Below are positions 25,136 to 34,428 of a DNA stretch of 35,348 nucleotides, one piece after another. The notes under the pieces were generated by a model. It did not search any database. It was given only the letters and a program-made list of their open reading frames with translations, and was not told where the DNA came from. Positions within the stretch are counted from its first letter, which is position 1. Every line of letters begins with the position of its first letter. Origin of the DNA: Nitrospira sp. (GTDB lineage: Bacteria > Nitrospirota > Nitrospiria > Nitrospirales > UBA8639); NCBI GenBank assembly GCA_020430245.1, contig JAGQKG010000011.1, positions 1 to 35,348 on the forward strand, written 5' to 3'. The position numbers and the translations under genes were made by a program.

Positions 25136-26077
25136 TCAGGGAGTGGGGATTGAATGGGTGAGGTCATTTTTCAATCCGGTAGCACAACGGAAGCCAAGCC
25201 AGTTAGCCTGTGTCTCAGGAGCTTTTCCATTGCGCTGGGCTGTTCGCACAGTCGGAGTACTATCCATCCAGCCCCCTCCACGAAATACCCGATGCTCACC
25301 GGTAGACGGACCTTGGGGATTCCGGTCTGGGGCCGTTTGATAATAATCCGGATCGTACCAATCGTTCACCCATTCGGCGACATTCCCTGCCATCTGAAAA
25401 ACATTATAGGGACTGATCCCGATTTCATACTTATCAACGGAAATAATAGGTGGATAAAGGAGCAACCGCTCGGGACGATCACGAACCGGACCGGATATGC
25501 CGGTCCTCCCAAAATTGGCTCGTGTAAGTCCTGCCGGCGTATTTCCCCACGGATAAATTCGTGCATCCGTTCCCCTGGCCGCTTTTTCCCACTCGGCTTC
25601 CGTCGGGAGCCGCTTGCCCGCCCACCGGCAATAGGCATCGGCTTCATACCAGGATACATGCATCACGGGATGATGGGCCATACTCTTCTGAAAGTTCCCC
25701 CCGTCGAATTTCCAGTCCGGCAATGGCGGACGGTCCGTGTCCACGACAAAACGCAAATATTCCAAAGCAGTTACTTCATAAGCATCAATCTCAAATGCAT
25801 CCAGATACACCTGACGTTGAGGCATCTCCGGCCGATAGGCCTTCTTATCTATCTTCTTATTACTTCCCATGGTAAACCATCCGGCCGGAATCACCACACG
25901 CTTTTCTTTAGTAGGCCATTGGGTCCGTTGCAAAGCCAATCTCTTGCCCTCTTCCGTCCACTCCGGTCGTATGTCGGACACGTCCAACGCCAATCCCATA
26001 TTCGTGGACATCACCGTAAACCCAACCACCAACAAGCCCATTGCAACAAGGCATTTTCTGCTTTGTCTTTCACGCAT
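25136..26077 (-). CDS. Secreted SUMF1/FGE-fold protein, no catalytic cysteines (copy 3)
   Basis: ATG at 26077 with GGAGG five bases upstream (313 residues). A cleavable-type signal peptide (about 8-31) precedes the SUMF1 fold: VVIPAGWFTMGSNKK, YWAGKRLPTE-type segment (YCRWAGKRLPTEAEWEKAA), GNVAEWVNDWYDPDYYQ, RGGGWMDSTPT and a final GFRCA. As in the other two copies, the stretch between RGGGW and GFRC has no Cys, so formylglycine generation is not expected. It is the gene next downstream of the giant multicopper oxidase, about 480 bases away and after its terminator. Confidence 0.86.
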   Translation of the reverse strand: MRERQSRKCLVAMGLLVVGFTVMSTNMGLALDVSDIRPEWTEEGKRLALQRTQWPTKEKRVVIPAGWFTMGSNKKIDKKAYRPEMPQRQVYLDAFEIDAYEVTALEYLRFVVDTDRPPLPDWKFDGGNFQKSMAHHPVMHVSWYEADAYCRWAGKRLPTEAEWEKAARGTDARIYPWGNTPAGLTRANFGRTGISGPVRDRPERLLLYPPIISVDKYEIGISPYNVFQMAGNVAEWVNDWYDPDYYQTAPDRNPQGPSTGEHRVFRGGGWMDSTPTVRTAQRNGKAPETQANWLGFRCATGLKNDLTHSIPTP

Positions 26078-26500
26078 AGACCCCTCCAAATTTATCCGAC
26101 GATTGAGACGCCACTGATGGAAAAATTGGAGAATTCACCATCCCAAAAACAAAGTCTGGTTTCTTTGTGCCGTCCGGATAAGAAAGCAATCGCTGGGAAC
26201 CCCAATATTTTTATGTCAGCATAGTCAGGTATTGGACCGAATCGTAGCTTCACCTTTTAGTGAGGTCAAGGCGTCTGGGAACGACCACAATCGACTTTCC
26301 CTCCATGGTTGAATCGGTTTGATCCGAAGGATGTAAGACCTTAAAAAGAATACTTGAATGGATTACCCGAATATCACATAAATAAAAAACTTCCGGTAAA
26401 AGTATTATAACAATTGATCTGATGGCATTTTCAATTTTCCCTTAGATGGAATCTTGATTGGCTTGGCAATGAGAATCAAAAAATTCGGTTAACCCTAAGG
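26078..26500. other. Intergenic region with a possible promoter
   Basis: No gene seen in this stretch. On the minus strand TTGAAA (26434-26429), a long 19-base spacer and TATAAT (26409-26404) form a possible promoter for the SUMF1-fold gene; the leader would be about 320 bases long. No riboswitch-like structure recognised. Confidence 0.35.
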
Positions 26501-26537
26501 AAATAAAAAATGGGGGATTCTTGCGAATCCCCCATTT
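26501..26537 (-). terminator. Rho-independent terminator of the multicopper oxidase gene
   Basis: Minus strand: a perfect 13-bp stem (arms 26508-26520 and 26525-26537) with a four-base loop, then a U-rich tract. It lies 25 bases after the oxidase stop codon. The oxidase therefore appears to be a single-gene transcript. Confidence 0.92.
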
Positions 26538-26561
26538 GTAAAAGCTTACTGAAACAAGTGG

Positions 26562-29500
26562 TTATTTAGCTGCCACAGGCAGAACTCTGCCAGGCTCCAC
26601 CACTTTGTTCAAAGCTTGCTTAACCTCACTGGTCCCTCCTTCAAGAGGCAGGATCCGTTGGTCATTTTTGGGAAGCACCCTTAAATAGCCCCATTGCCCC
26701 GATTGGGAGTAAGGCAGGCGCTGATTATTCCAGACATAATCTGCGGGAAGCATATCACGCCCACCAGCGGATGGAATAAATACATCAATCGTTTCCGATC
26801 CAGCAAATTCAACCACGCTGATTTGGTCTGCTCCCGGCATGAACGGTTCAATCGGCCATTCATGCTTTTCCACACTAAACATTCCGTTTTGTTCGCTGTT
26901 GGCACCGAAAACATGAATTCTCACAGGATCACCGACATGTGCCTGAATGATGGGGGTGACCGGATCCTTTGGACTATCCACCTCACAAGGCTGGAACATG
27001 CGTCCAAGCGTACAACCAGCCTCCTCTCTATGGAGATAGGGTTCAGAACGATAATTAACCCCGGTGAGGCCTGCTACATTCTGGACATACGGCATAAAGC
27101 TGGTCCCGATGATGTTGTCTTCATCTTGAAAGAGTAAAGCTACATCACGGTAATTTCTGCGATGTTCTTGACCAGGAATGGTCTGATCAACAATCACGTC
27201 GGCTTCCCAGCTATTTTTAAGAGAAATGTCGGCACCGGTTTTTGGATCCCGATATTGCGACCCTTTTGGCCCGATGATAACTGCCCCGAACAGACCATTT
27301 CGCGGGTTCAGCATCACATTTCCCCAATCCCATACCAGGGATGAAATCTCCCCGTTAAAAGGATCAGCATAATAGGTATACGTCTTCGATTCTCCTGGGG
27401 CAATCGTTTGATCCCCTGAGTTATTTCCGACGTTGGCACCCAATGAATCTTGTGGATTAAAGGCCAATGAAATGGCCGAGAATGATGCCCGGCTTTCCTT
27501 CATTTTGTTTTTGAGATTCACTTTGATGCAATCGCCCACGTTTGCACGAATGGTCAATGGCATCGGATGGTAATCCCCTGCCACTTTCGTGACCTCATCT
27601 TCTAGAACGTAGATCTTGCCATCAGGATTTCTCAAATCGATGGTTCTCTCAAAGTCGATCTCAATAGATTCCGGAGCGCTAGGATTAAAACTCATACCCG
27701 GAAAGTCCATGGCGACCACATTAAATGACTTCACTGGCGCCTCTTCAGGACAAACTGGAAGGGTCTTCGGAATCTCATTTCGACCTGAATATCCTGTTGG
27801 GAGCGGCTTCAGGTCGTCCGTCTCCTTATCCAGGACTCGTAGGATCCCCCATCCTCCCTCGGAGAATTTGGAAGACCGCCCATTAAAATGAATATAGTCC
27901 CCAGGTTGCAGACGAGGGCCGCCTGCCTTTGGAACCACTAAATCATATCGTTCGGCAATGCCGATATGCATGGAATTTTTTCTGTTGGCATCCCCGGCAT
28001 ATCGCTCGCTCAAAAACGTGTGCCCTGATAATGTCCAGGTCATCGTTTCATTCATAAGCGTATGCAAAAGACGGAAAACTACCGTATCTCCCAGATACGC
28101 CCGTAATAGTGGTGTATCAGGATCTCCATGTTCAGCGCTACTGAATATTTTAGACGCATCAGGATTCACCGCTAAACGTTGGGCAATGGGTTCCGCCCTG
28201 AAATTTAATCCGCTTCCCGTCGTATGCGTCCCTCCATTGAGGAAGGGCATTGGGGTCATGAGAATTTTTTCCGGCATCATAAATGACACCGTTTTACCAG
28301 CTTCCAAGGCAACCTCAACAGGCTGACCAGGAGGATTACCAGCGGTGACAATATTGACCGTATGAGGCACAGTGTCATGAACCTGCACCATGAGCTCACG
28401 GAAGCTACCGTTTACTCCATACCCAACAGGCTCTACAGTATGAATATCCGCTATAGGTCCACTCCTGATTGGTTTCCCAGTCTTGGGATCATGATAGGTT
28501 GATCCCACGGGTTCCACAATCAAGGTGCCGAATCCGCCATGTGGCCATGTGGTAGCCCCGAATGCATGGTCATGCCAGAACACGGTTCCCACATCAGCAT
28601 CCGCCCAGAGTCGAGACCGCACAAATTCCACGGTCACGATATCACCCACGGGATGATCATGCTGCAAGGGTCGAACAAAGGAAATGGTATCTCCTTTAAT
28701 AGATTTGATGCGACGAATCTCGTTGCCTTTCACATTATCCGCACCGACCAGCAACTCGGTATTGACATGGTATTGCGCGGCATTTTTAACCTTAATGCTG
28801 GAATCGCCTTTTTTTGCCTTGCCCGTTAAGACGGTATTCATCGGCACAGGCAAACCTTTTTTCGTCTTTTTCTCCAACATAGTGAACGGACGGACAGACT
28901 GTTCATAGGAAAAACCCGTAATCACTCCATCCGATGCCTGGTTATCGAATTGGAGGAAATGAGGATGAATGTTAATTTTAGAAGATTGGAAATTCGTAAA
29001 ATCGTCATCCACCCATTCACTGGTCAACGTATAGTCGACACAGTCATAAATATTGGCTCGGAATACCAAAGGATACTTTTTATCGTTATTTTTTCGTGTC
29101 TCTTCTTCCTCTTCATGGAGAACGTAAATCAACCCGTAAGGATCAATGACAGGAGCTTCCTTACCCTGAGCCCCAGCCATCTCAATGGGAGTATTGATGA
29201 AGTGAATGTTGTAATATTTTCGCCCGGCATTCTCTGGACACAAACTCCAACGCCCGTTTTCTCCAGGTTTGGCTGGCTCGGAAGTTCGTAGCCCATTTTC
29301 ATCCTGATGAATCATTTCCAACCATGGGGCCGGATTGTGATTTGGTGGGAACATGACCCGTTTGCCGAAATGTGGAGTCAGATGCGGCCATGACACCTTT
29401 CCAGTCCTCGGCTCAAAAAGAATCGGCCGGCGCTTCCCAGGAGTTGGAGAATGGTACTTGGGATTCTCAATTGTGCTTTCTTTCTCAGACATGGCTTTAT

Positions 29501-31436
29501 TACCATCCCAAGCCCAATCCAATACCGTCGCATCATAAGAAACAATTTGGCCCTTTTCGTCATCTTTATGACCAGGTTTCCCCTGGGCCGGCAACTGAAT
29601 TTCCACCCATTCCTTAATATTGATGACCGCTGGGTTCGATTTCCAATTGCTCTTTCCCTTTTCAACAATGGTGAATGTTTTCCCGAACCAATCAACCGTT
29701 TTTCCAATCAATTGATCGGAGGTGACACCCACCTTCATCCGACCTTTTCTATCAGGCAACTCTCTGAGGTTTGGCATGACATCGGTACGATTGTCGCCTG
29801 TCTGCATGGTATTATATACCCGCCAATACCCCCACATTCCCGCAACGTAATGATGAGCGACATGGCAATGAAACAAGAAGTCACCAGCCAGTTGTTGGCA
29901 TAGGCCAGACCCACATTCCGTCTCCAAATCCAAAGCTTCTGATGGCCCGATCACCTCTACATCAACTCGGTCAGTTTTTGTCCTAATAACCGGATATTTA
30001 ACCGGACCGTTTTTCGCCGCATGCCACATCGGCATTTCATCAATCGCCCGTGGACTTCTGGGCCATCGAATCGTCCCGCCGTGTGGATGGTGGGAATGAA
30101 ATACCTCAGACCCTCCGTGAACCAACCTGAACTTGGCAGGATCCCCCAGATAGGATCGAGGAATAGTCGTTGGTGCATCACCAAATGTGTAAGAACTATA
30201 TCCCATCGATTCGTCTTCAAACCCGAAGTATTCGTGCTGCACATGCATGTTATTGATGCCGAATGGCTCACTCCGATAATTAAGAGCTCGAGCTCCTGGC
30301 CGATAGGCATCGGTGAGGGGATCCCGTTGTGGCAAGAAATCACCATGTTTATTCACCGGACGAAACGCTTCGTCACCCACCTCATGGTAAATCAATACGA
30401 ACTCACGAAAATCTGGTCCCGTCCCATTTTTGATAATGGCTTGCCATCCACTGGCCATGGGAGTTGGGTCTCCGTCTCCCAACGGATTCAAATATTCTGA
30501 GCCATGCGGTTCGACCACAAATGTCCCCATCAGACCCATGACCGTTAATTCTCGATCATTACTAAAGGTATGAAATTGTCGGCCACCCTCCTGGGTGTCT
30601 GGATGGATATACCACTCCATCTCTACGACTTGTCCCTCTTCAGCCACGGTGTCGCGGTTGGTTGTCGTAGCAGGCTGCCCAGTCTTGCTGATGACCATAT
30701 TCGAGCCATGAATGTGAAGACTGGCCTCCTCACCAAATTCAAGTTGGTTTCGGAAGGTGAATTTCACACAATCCCCTTGGTTTCCCCGAATCACCAGGGG
30801 TTGAATCCATTGATCCTGAAGACCGTTAGTGACCGCACCAGGGTCACCATGGCCATCCACCTCTCTCGCTTCAGCATTTTTGGCTTCCTCTTCCCGCACC
30901 TTCTCAATGTTTTCCGTCAGGACATACATGTAGCCGGGATAGTAATCAAGCCATTGATTGAGGGTGATCTCGGCATTAATGGCCGAAATATCATATTCCC
31001 TGACGGGGGCCGTGGAAGGACAACTTCCACCACTCGCTGCCACAGGCTCCACATTGCGATCAGATGCCAAAAGTAAATCCTGACCTCCTGCGCCATATTG
31101 ATGCATGTTGGTCATCGTGTTGTAAAAACCGGTAGCTGTATGGTCGGCATGTTGAGCGCCAGACTCGTTTTCCATTCTCAGCATGATCCGATCATGTTGG
31201 CGTTCCACCATGGCAGCTCGGTTCGGACGGCCTTCCTTGGTGTCTTCCATGATGGTCTGGCCCTTTAATCGCTCAGCCCATTCAGGTGATTTTTGATGAA
31301 CCATCCCCGTGCTGTGGATAATTTTATCCTGAATTTCTTCAGCCAGGAGTGTTCCCCCCGACAAAAAACCTGCTCCCCCGACTAACAATCCAATGGAAAG
31401 TGTGGTGATGGCTTTCCTAGATTTCTTGTGAAACAT
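26562..31436 (-). CDS. Giant secreted multicopper oxidase (MnxG/MofA-like)
   Basis: 1624 residues, signal peptide about 8-32; far longer than laccase-type oxidases (about 450-600) and near the size of MofA/MnxG-type manganese oxidases. Several cupredoxin domains can be traced. Copper motifs in order: HIHG (241-244), HSHHPH (447-452, an H-x2-H-x-H), HCHVAHHYVAGM (523-534, with C524 and axial M534), HPH (824-826), and HDH (955-957) with WPHGG. The last 600 residues (domains near 1040-1200 and 1230-1590) have cupredoxin-like strands but no complete ligand set. The motif order differs from two- and three-domain oxidases. ATG 31436 follows AAGGAGG seven bases upstream. It probably oxidises a substrate in the periplasm or on the cell surface; Mn(II) is a candidate from family likeness only. 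Confidence 0.87.
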   Translation of the reverse strand: MFHKKSRKAITTLSIGLLVGGAGFLSGGTLLAEEIQDKIIHSTGMVHQKSPEWAERLKGQTIMEDTKEGRPNRAAMVERQHDRIMLRMENESGAQHADHTATGFYNTMTNMHQYGAGGQDLLLASDRNVEPVAASGGSCPSTAPVREYDISAINAEITLNQWLDYYPGYMYVLTENIEKVREEEAKNAEAREVDGHGDPGAVTNGLQDQWIQPLVIRGNQGDCVKFTFRNQLEFGEEASLHIHGSNMVISKTGQPATTTNRDTVAEEGQVVEMEWYIHPDTQEGGRQFHTFSNDRELTVMGLMGTFVVEPHGSEYLNPLGDGDPTPMASGWQAIIKNGTGPDFREFVLIYHEVGDEAFRPVNKHGDFLPQRDPLTDAYRPGARALNYRSEPFGINNMHVQHEYFGFEDESMGYSSYTFGDAPTTIPRSYLGDPAKFRLVHGGSEVFHSHHPHGGTIRWPRSPRAIDEMPMWHAAKNGPVKYPVIRTKTDRVDVEVIGPSEALDLETECGSGLCQQLAGDFLFHCHVAHHYVAGMWGYWRVYNTMQTGDNRTDVMPNLRELPDRKGRMKVGVTSDQLIGKTVDWFGKTFTIVEKGKSNWKSNPAVINIKEWVEIQLPAQGKPGHKDDEKGQIVSYDATVLDWAWDGNKAMSEKESTIENPKYHSPTPGKRRPILFEPRTGKVSWPHLTPHFGKRVMFPPNHNPAPWLEMIHQDENGLRTSEPAKPGENGRWSLCPENAGRKYYNIHFINTPIEMAGAQGKEAPVIDPYGLIYVLHEEEEETRKNNDKKYPLVFRANIYDCVDYTLTSEWVDDDFTNFQSSKINIHPHFLQFDNQASDGVITGFSYEQSVRPFTMLEKKTKKGLPVPMNTVLTGKAKKGDSSIKVKNAAQYHVNTELLVGADNVKGNEIRRIKSIKGDTISFVRPLQHDHPVGDIVTVEFVRSRLWADADVGTVFWHDHAFGATTWPHGGFGTLIVEPVGSTYHDPKTGKPIRSGPIADIHTVEPVGYGVNGSFRELMVQVHDTVPHTVNIVTAGNPPGQPVEVALEAGKTVSFMMPEKILMTPMPFLNGGTHTTGSGLNFRAEPIAQRLAVNPDASKIFSSAEHGDPDTPLLRAYLGDTVVFRLLHTLMNETMTWTLSGHTFLSERYAGDANRKNSMHIGIAERYDLVVPKAGGPRLQPGDYIHFNGRSSKFSEGGWGILRVLDKETDDLKPLPTGYSGRNEIPKTLPVCPEEAPVKSFNVVAMDFPGMSFNPSAPESIEIDFERTIDLRNPDGKIYVLEDEVTKVAGDYHPMPLTIRANVGDCIKVNLKNKMKESRASFSAISLAFNPQDSLGANVGNNSGDQTIAPGESKTYTYYADPFNGEISSLVWDWGNVMLNPRNGLFGAVIIGPKGSQYRDPKTGADISLKNSWEADVIVDQTIPGQEHRRNYRDVALLFQDEDNIIGTSFMPYVQNVAGLTGVNYRSEPYLHREEAGCTLGRMFQPCEVDSPKDPVTPIIQAHVGDPVRIHVFGANSEQNGMFSVEKHEWPIEPFMPGADQISVVEFAGSETIDVFIPSAGGRDMLPADYVWNNQRLPYSQSGQWGYLRVLPKNDQRILPLEGGTSEVKQALNKVVEPGRVLPVAAK

Positions 31437-31534
31437 GGACCGGCCTCCTTAATGTGAAATAAACAGACGAACTAAAGTCGTATTTTACAAACCAAACAGT
31501 CGATAATATTCCATCAAAATAGTGGGAAGAGCAA

Positions 31535-31563
31535 AAGGTAATCCAATCAATTCAGGCTGTCAA
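31535..31563 (-). promoter_or_regulatory. Sigma-70-type promoter for the multicopper oxidase gene
   Basis: Minus strand TTGACA (31563-31558), 17-base spacer, TACCTT (31540-31535), about 98 bases before the ATG. The consensus -35 and exact spacing suggest a good promoter. No gene is seen in 31437-31721. Confidence 0.62.
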
Positions 31564-31721
31564 GTCCGAAAGGTATGAGTTTCATTTCATCAGCATTTAC
31601 GACCACAGAATAATAAAAAATGGCATTCTCTCAGTGAATATTTGAAAACAAGTAACGTACTGCCGAATAATGGTCAATGATTCACTGCCGGTTTCTTAAA
31701 ATTCCGCTTATTAACAAGAAA

Positions 31722-32576
31722 CTATTGCAGAGTAAGGCTGGCAACGTACGAGGAAAAATCCTTCTGCAGAGCTGTGGAAATTGGGCCTGGCTTTCCATCA
31801 TGTATAGTCTGTTCATTTACTTGAATAACAGGCAAAACTTCAATTGTTGTGCCAACGAGAAAGATTTCGTCTGACTGCAGGAACTCTGAAATAGCCATTG
31901 GTCGAAACTGGACGTCCAAACCTTTTGCCTGAGCTAAGGTTGCCACCTGTTGTTGCGTCACACCAGCGAGTACGAAATGATTACGCTCCGGAGTGATAAG
32001 CACACCGTTTTTTACCGCAAAGATGTTACTCGTAGCCCCCTCAGTCACCTGTCCGTCCCTCACAAAAACCCCTTCAAAGGCCTTGGCTTCACGGGCTTTT
32101 TGCTTGGCCATCACATTGGGGAGTAAATTAAGGCTTTTAATATCACAGCGGTGCCATCGAATATCAGGTAGGGTAATGACACGTACTCCCTGTTGGTAGA
32201 CTTCTGTTGGCAAGGCAACCATTTTCCGAAAGGCTAAAAAGACCGTAGAATCAACATTTGAAGGAAAAGTATGCTCACGCGGAGCGACCCCTCTGGTCAC
32301 CTGAATATAAATTTTTCCTTCCTCATACCCGCTCTGGTGAAGACCAGAAAGAAGGAGACGCTGAAACTGGGGTTGCTCTATAGAAAAGTGGAGCCTGATT
32401 TCATTGGCACTCCTAACCAACCTATTGAAATGCTCACTCCAAAAGGCAGGAACCCCATGATAGGCACGAATCACTTCATAGACGCCATCCCCAAATAAGA
32501 ATCCACGATCATCCGGAGAGATCTTAATCTCTTCCAATGGAGAAAAGTGCCCATTCAGATATCCAATATCCAACAT
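31722..32576 (-). CDS. dat: D-amino-acid transaminase (class IV aminotransferase)
   Basis: PLP enzyme that interconverts D-alanine and D-glutamate, supplying peptidoglycan precursors in the cytoplasm; 284 residues, the family length. The segment YIQVTRGVAPREHTFP (90-105) is typical of D-amino-acid transaminases rather than branched-chain ones, with the RxH carboxylate trap. The PLP Lys is K147 in DIKSLNLLPN. VTEGATSNIFAV is the phosphate/cofactor region. A branched-chain or 4-amino-4-deoxychorismate activity cannot be fully excluded. Next gene of the minus-strand run is 13 bases upstream. Confidence 0.85.
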   Translation of the reverse strand: MLDIGYLNGHFSPLEEIKISPDDRGFLFGDGVYEVIRAYHGVPAFWSEHFNRLVRSANEIRLHFSIEQPQFQRLLLSGLHQSGYEEGKIYIQVTRGVAPREHTFPSNVDSTVFLAFRKMVALPTEVYQQGVRVITLPDIRWHRCDIKSLNLLPNVMAKQKAREAKAFEGVFVRDGQVTEGATSNIFAVKNGVLITPERNHFVLAGVTQQQVATLAQAKGLDVQFRPMAISEFLQSDEIFLVGTTIEVLPVIQVNEQTIHDGKPGPISTALQKDFSSYVASLTLQ

Positions 32577-32589
32577 ACCCTAATTTCAT

Positions 32590-32904
32590 TCAGGAAGAGG
32601 GTAGCAAGACGATGATCTTAAAAATCCGTCGATCTTCTGCTGTAAACTTCCATGCCATTCTTTTACTAAACTCCAAATGATGTGTTCCGGGTTCCAACGC
32701 CTGAAATTCAAATGATCGCTGACCGGAATCTACCGCATTATTACTGACCGTTCGAAGAAACTCATCTCCCACTAATCCCAGCACTTTAGGGTCATAACTT
32801 GGGACCCATTGTTCCCCACGTGTCCGATCTTCCCATAAATGCACCATAAAGGTGGCCGACTGGAAAACTTGAATCGCTTTGGTCTGCATCTGATCTATAT
32901 TCAT
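32590..32904 (-). CDS. Small protein resembling the I42 (chagasin-type) protease inhibitor fold
   Basis: ATG at 32904 with GGTGA upstream; 104 residues and no signal peptide. The pattern WVPSYDPKVLGLVGDEFL, then QRSFEFQALEPGTHHLEFSKRMAW, matches the beta-sandwich order of I42 inhibitors (a G...F.F.A...G...L.F...R.W ending). The usual NPTTGYxW loop is not evident, and lack of a signal peptide is odd for this family. It lies between the transaminase and Rieske genes. Treat the family as tentative. Confidence 0.5.
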   Translation of the reverse strand: MNIDQMQTKAIQVFQSATFMVHLWEDRTRGEQWVPSYDPKVLGLVGDEFLRTVSNNAVDSGQRSFEFQALEPGTHHLEFSKRMAWKFTAEDRRIFKIIVLLPSS

Positions 32905-32950
32905 GCTCTCACCTTGCAATACTTAGCTCATGCTAGGCCCGTAAAGTCCA

Positions 32951-33316
32951 CTATTCTCCTGTCAGCCAATCACGTTTTTTCAAACAGACAAAAACATTTC
33001 CCTTATCAACCACCACATCATAATTAACCACACAATAGCCTCCGCCATCTGGACCAAATCCCGAGCGGATATCAAATTGCTGATGATGCCACGGGCAAGA
33101 AACCAGGAAACCCTTCAATCGGCCTTTCCCCAAAGAAGCTCCCTGATGCGGACAGATGTCATTGATAGCAAAGCACCGATCGTCTATACGAAAAACAGCC
33201 ACACTTTTGCCGTCGACCTTGAATACACGCCCCTTTCCATTGGAGATATCCTCCAGCTTCCCGACATAAACAAATCCCTCTTTGGGACTCAGCGGTTCAT
33301 ACATCCTGCAGTTCAT
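32951..33316 (-). CDS. Rieske [2Fe-2S] ferredoxin-like protein
   Basis: Small soluble Rieske protein of the NirD/BphF type. Cluster ligands: C55-P-H57 (CPHQGASLGKG) and C74-P-W-H77 (CPWHHQQFDI), near the C-terminal half of a 121-residue protein. The start is set at ATG 33316 with GAG seven bases upstream; an upstream TTG (33367) would overlap the DUF192 gene. No signal peptide, so cytoplasmic. Its partner is unknown; no oxygenase or nitrite reductase gene is beside it. Confidence 0.8.
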   Translation of the reverse strand: MNCRMYEPLSPKEGFVYVGKLEDISNGKGRVFKVDGKSVAVFRIDDRCFAINDICPHQGASLGKGRLKGFLVSCPWHHQQFDIRSGFGPDGGGYCVVNYDVVVDKGNVFVCLKKRDWLTGE

Positions 33317-33356
33317 CCCACGCTCAAAATTGGAATCATTCAAAACCAGTTCATCT

Positions 33357-33854
33357 TTACGAGACAAGCAGTGTAAAGGTTACCTGTGTCCCAACCTTTA
33401 CTTTGGCCTGGTCCACAAACCCAGCATTGGCTTCAACAATATAACGTGCATCTTGAGGCGGGGGACCATACCAGGGGCACTGTTTTTCACTGCATGGAAG
33501 GGCTCTTTCGACGATATGCACCACAATTTTACTTTCATCAACCCAGATCACATCAACAGGAAACTGAAACTCTTTTGTCCAGACCCGATGGAGGCCGGAA
33601 TTTTCAAAAATATAGATCATGCCTTCATTGGGAGGCAGCACATTTCTAAATGCTAATCCGAATAAAAGTTTTTCCGGTGTATCGGCAACCTCCGCCTTCA
33701 ACACCCCACCGCTGGGGAAATTTATATTGATGACTTCTGTCTGTTCCGGAGCGTTAAATAGCAATGCACCGGAAATCAGGAACAACGCCATTACCAGAAG
33801 AAAGATTATTCGCTTTTTATTTGGGCCCCCTTTACTTTGTAGAAAAGACAACAT
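33357..33854 (-). CDS. DUF192-family protein, membrane-anchored
   Basis: 165 residues with one N-terminal helix (about 16-33), then the DUF192 domain: TPEKLLFGLAFRNVLPPNEGMIYIF (in pieces), FPVDVIWVDES (about 98-108), PCSEKQCPWYGPPPQDARYIVEANAG, which are the family's characteristic C-terminal phrases. Function unknown in general. ATG 33854 has only a distant AGGA. Its stop codon precedes the chosen start of the Rieske gene by about 40 bases. Confidence 0.82.
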   Translation of the reverse strand: MLSFLQSKGGPNKKRIIFLLVMALFLISGALLFNAPEQTEVININFPSGGVLKAEVADTPEKLLFGLAFRNVLPPNEGMIYIFENSGLHRVWTKEFQFPVDVIWVDESKIVVHIVERALPCSEKQCPWYGPPPQDARYIVEANAGFVDQAKVKVGTQVTFTLLVS

Positions 33855-33941
33855 TGCTTTATACAGTTCCTATTCTAAAAATCTCTCCTGCTTCAGGCCA
33901 GGCTTGTACTCTAGGCAAGCTCATTTTTATTATTCCGCGAT

Positions 33942-33970
33942 TTGCTCAAATAATACACCCAGGATAAGAT
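33942..33970 (+). promoter_or_regulatory. Possible weak promoter for the plus-strand gene at 34074
   Basis: TTGCTC, a 17-base spacer and TAAGAT, about 100 bases before the ATG. Only partial matches to consensus. Confidence 0.28.
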
Positions 33971-34073
33971 ATCATGTAGTTTGAGATGATTTCAGCCATA
34001 ATGAAAGATGAAGAAACAGCCCTCACCCTACACCCCCCAAGGAAACCTTTACCTCATACCATGGAGGCCTCCT

Positions 34074-34406
34074 ATGCGCTACCTCCCAAAATTTTTTCTT
34101 GCGCTTTGTCTGATTCTCTTTTCCTCTACTGGCACCTTAGCAAACACTTCGATTTCCACGGCCATCGACCGGTTTGTCTCCAACCTCTATCCCAAAGGCA
34201 GCCACTACTTCTGGGTGATTAATAACACCACAACCGAATCTCCAGAGGAAATGATTGTCGATCTCAACACTAGTGTCAGGAATTTACCGGAGGAGGAGCC
34301 AACAGAGAGTCGATTTTTATTATTGGTTGTAGAAGGAGAACTGCTTGCGGCTCAGAAAATTCCGTTAAACGCTATCGTGGATTGTCAGAGTGACGAGGAA
34401 GTGTAG
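34074..34406 (+). CDS. Small secreted protein, unknown function
   Basis: One of only two plus-strand genes supported as complete. ATG 34074 is chosen over 34008 because GGAGG lies six bases upstream and the protein then begins with a clean signal peptide (MRYLPKFFLALCLILFSS, cleavage near LANT, residue 24). The mature part of about 87 residues is acidic at its end (SDEEV) and contains HYFWVINNTTTESPEEMIVDL. I recognise no family. A strong terminator follows. Confidence 0.65.
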   Translation: MRYLPKFFLALCLILFSSTGTLANTSISTAIDRFVSNLYPKGSHYFWVINNTTTESPEEMIVDLNTSVRNLPEEEPTESRFLLLVVEGELLAAQKIPLNAIVDCQSDEEV

Positions 34407-34428
34407 TTAATAAACGAATTCAGATATT

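Noticed and set aside
25154-26224. Plus-strand ORF of 356 codons opposite the third SUMF1-fold gene
   Set aside because: It has no ribosome binding site or recognisable domain and reads as the complement of a gene with clear SUMF1 motifs; its Pro/Arg/His-rich product is typical of a shadow frame.
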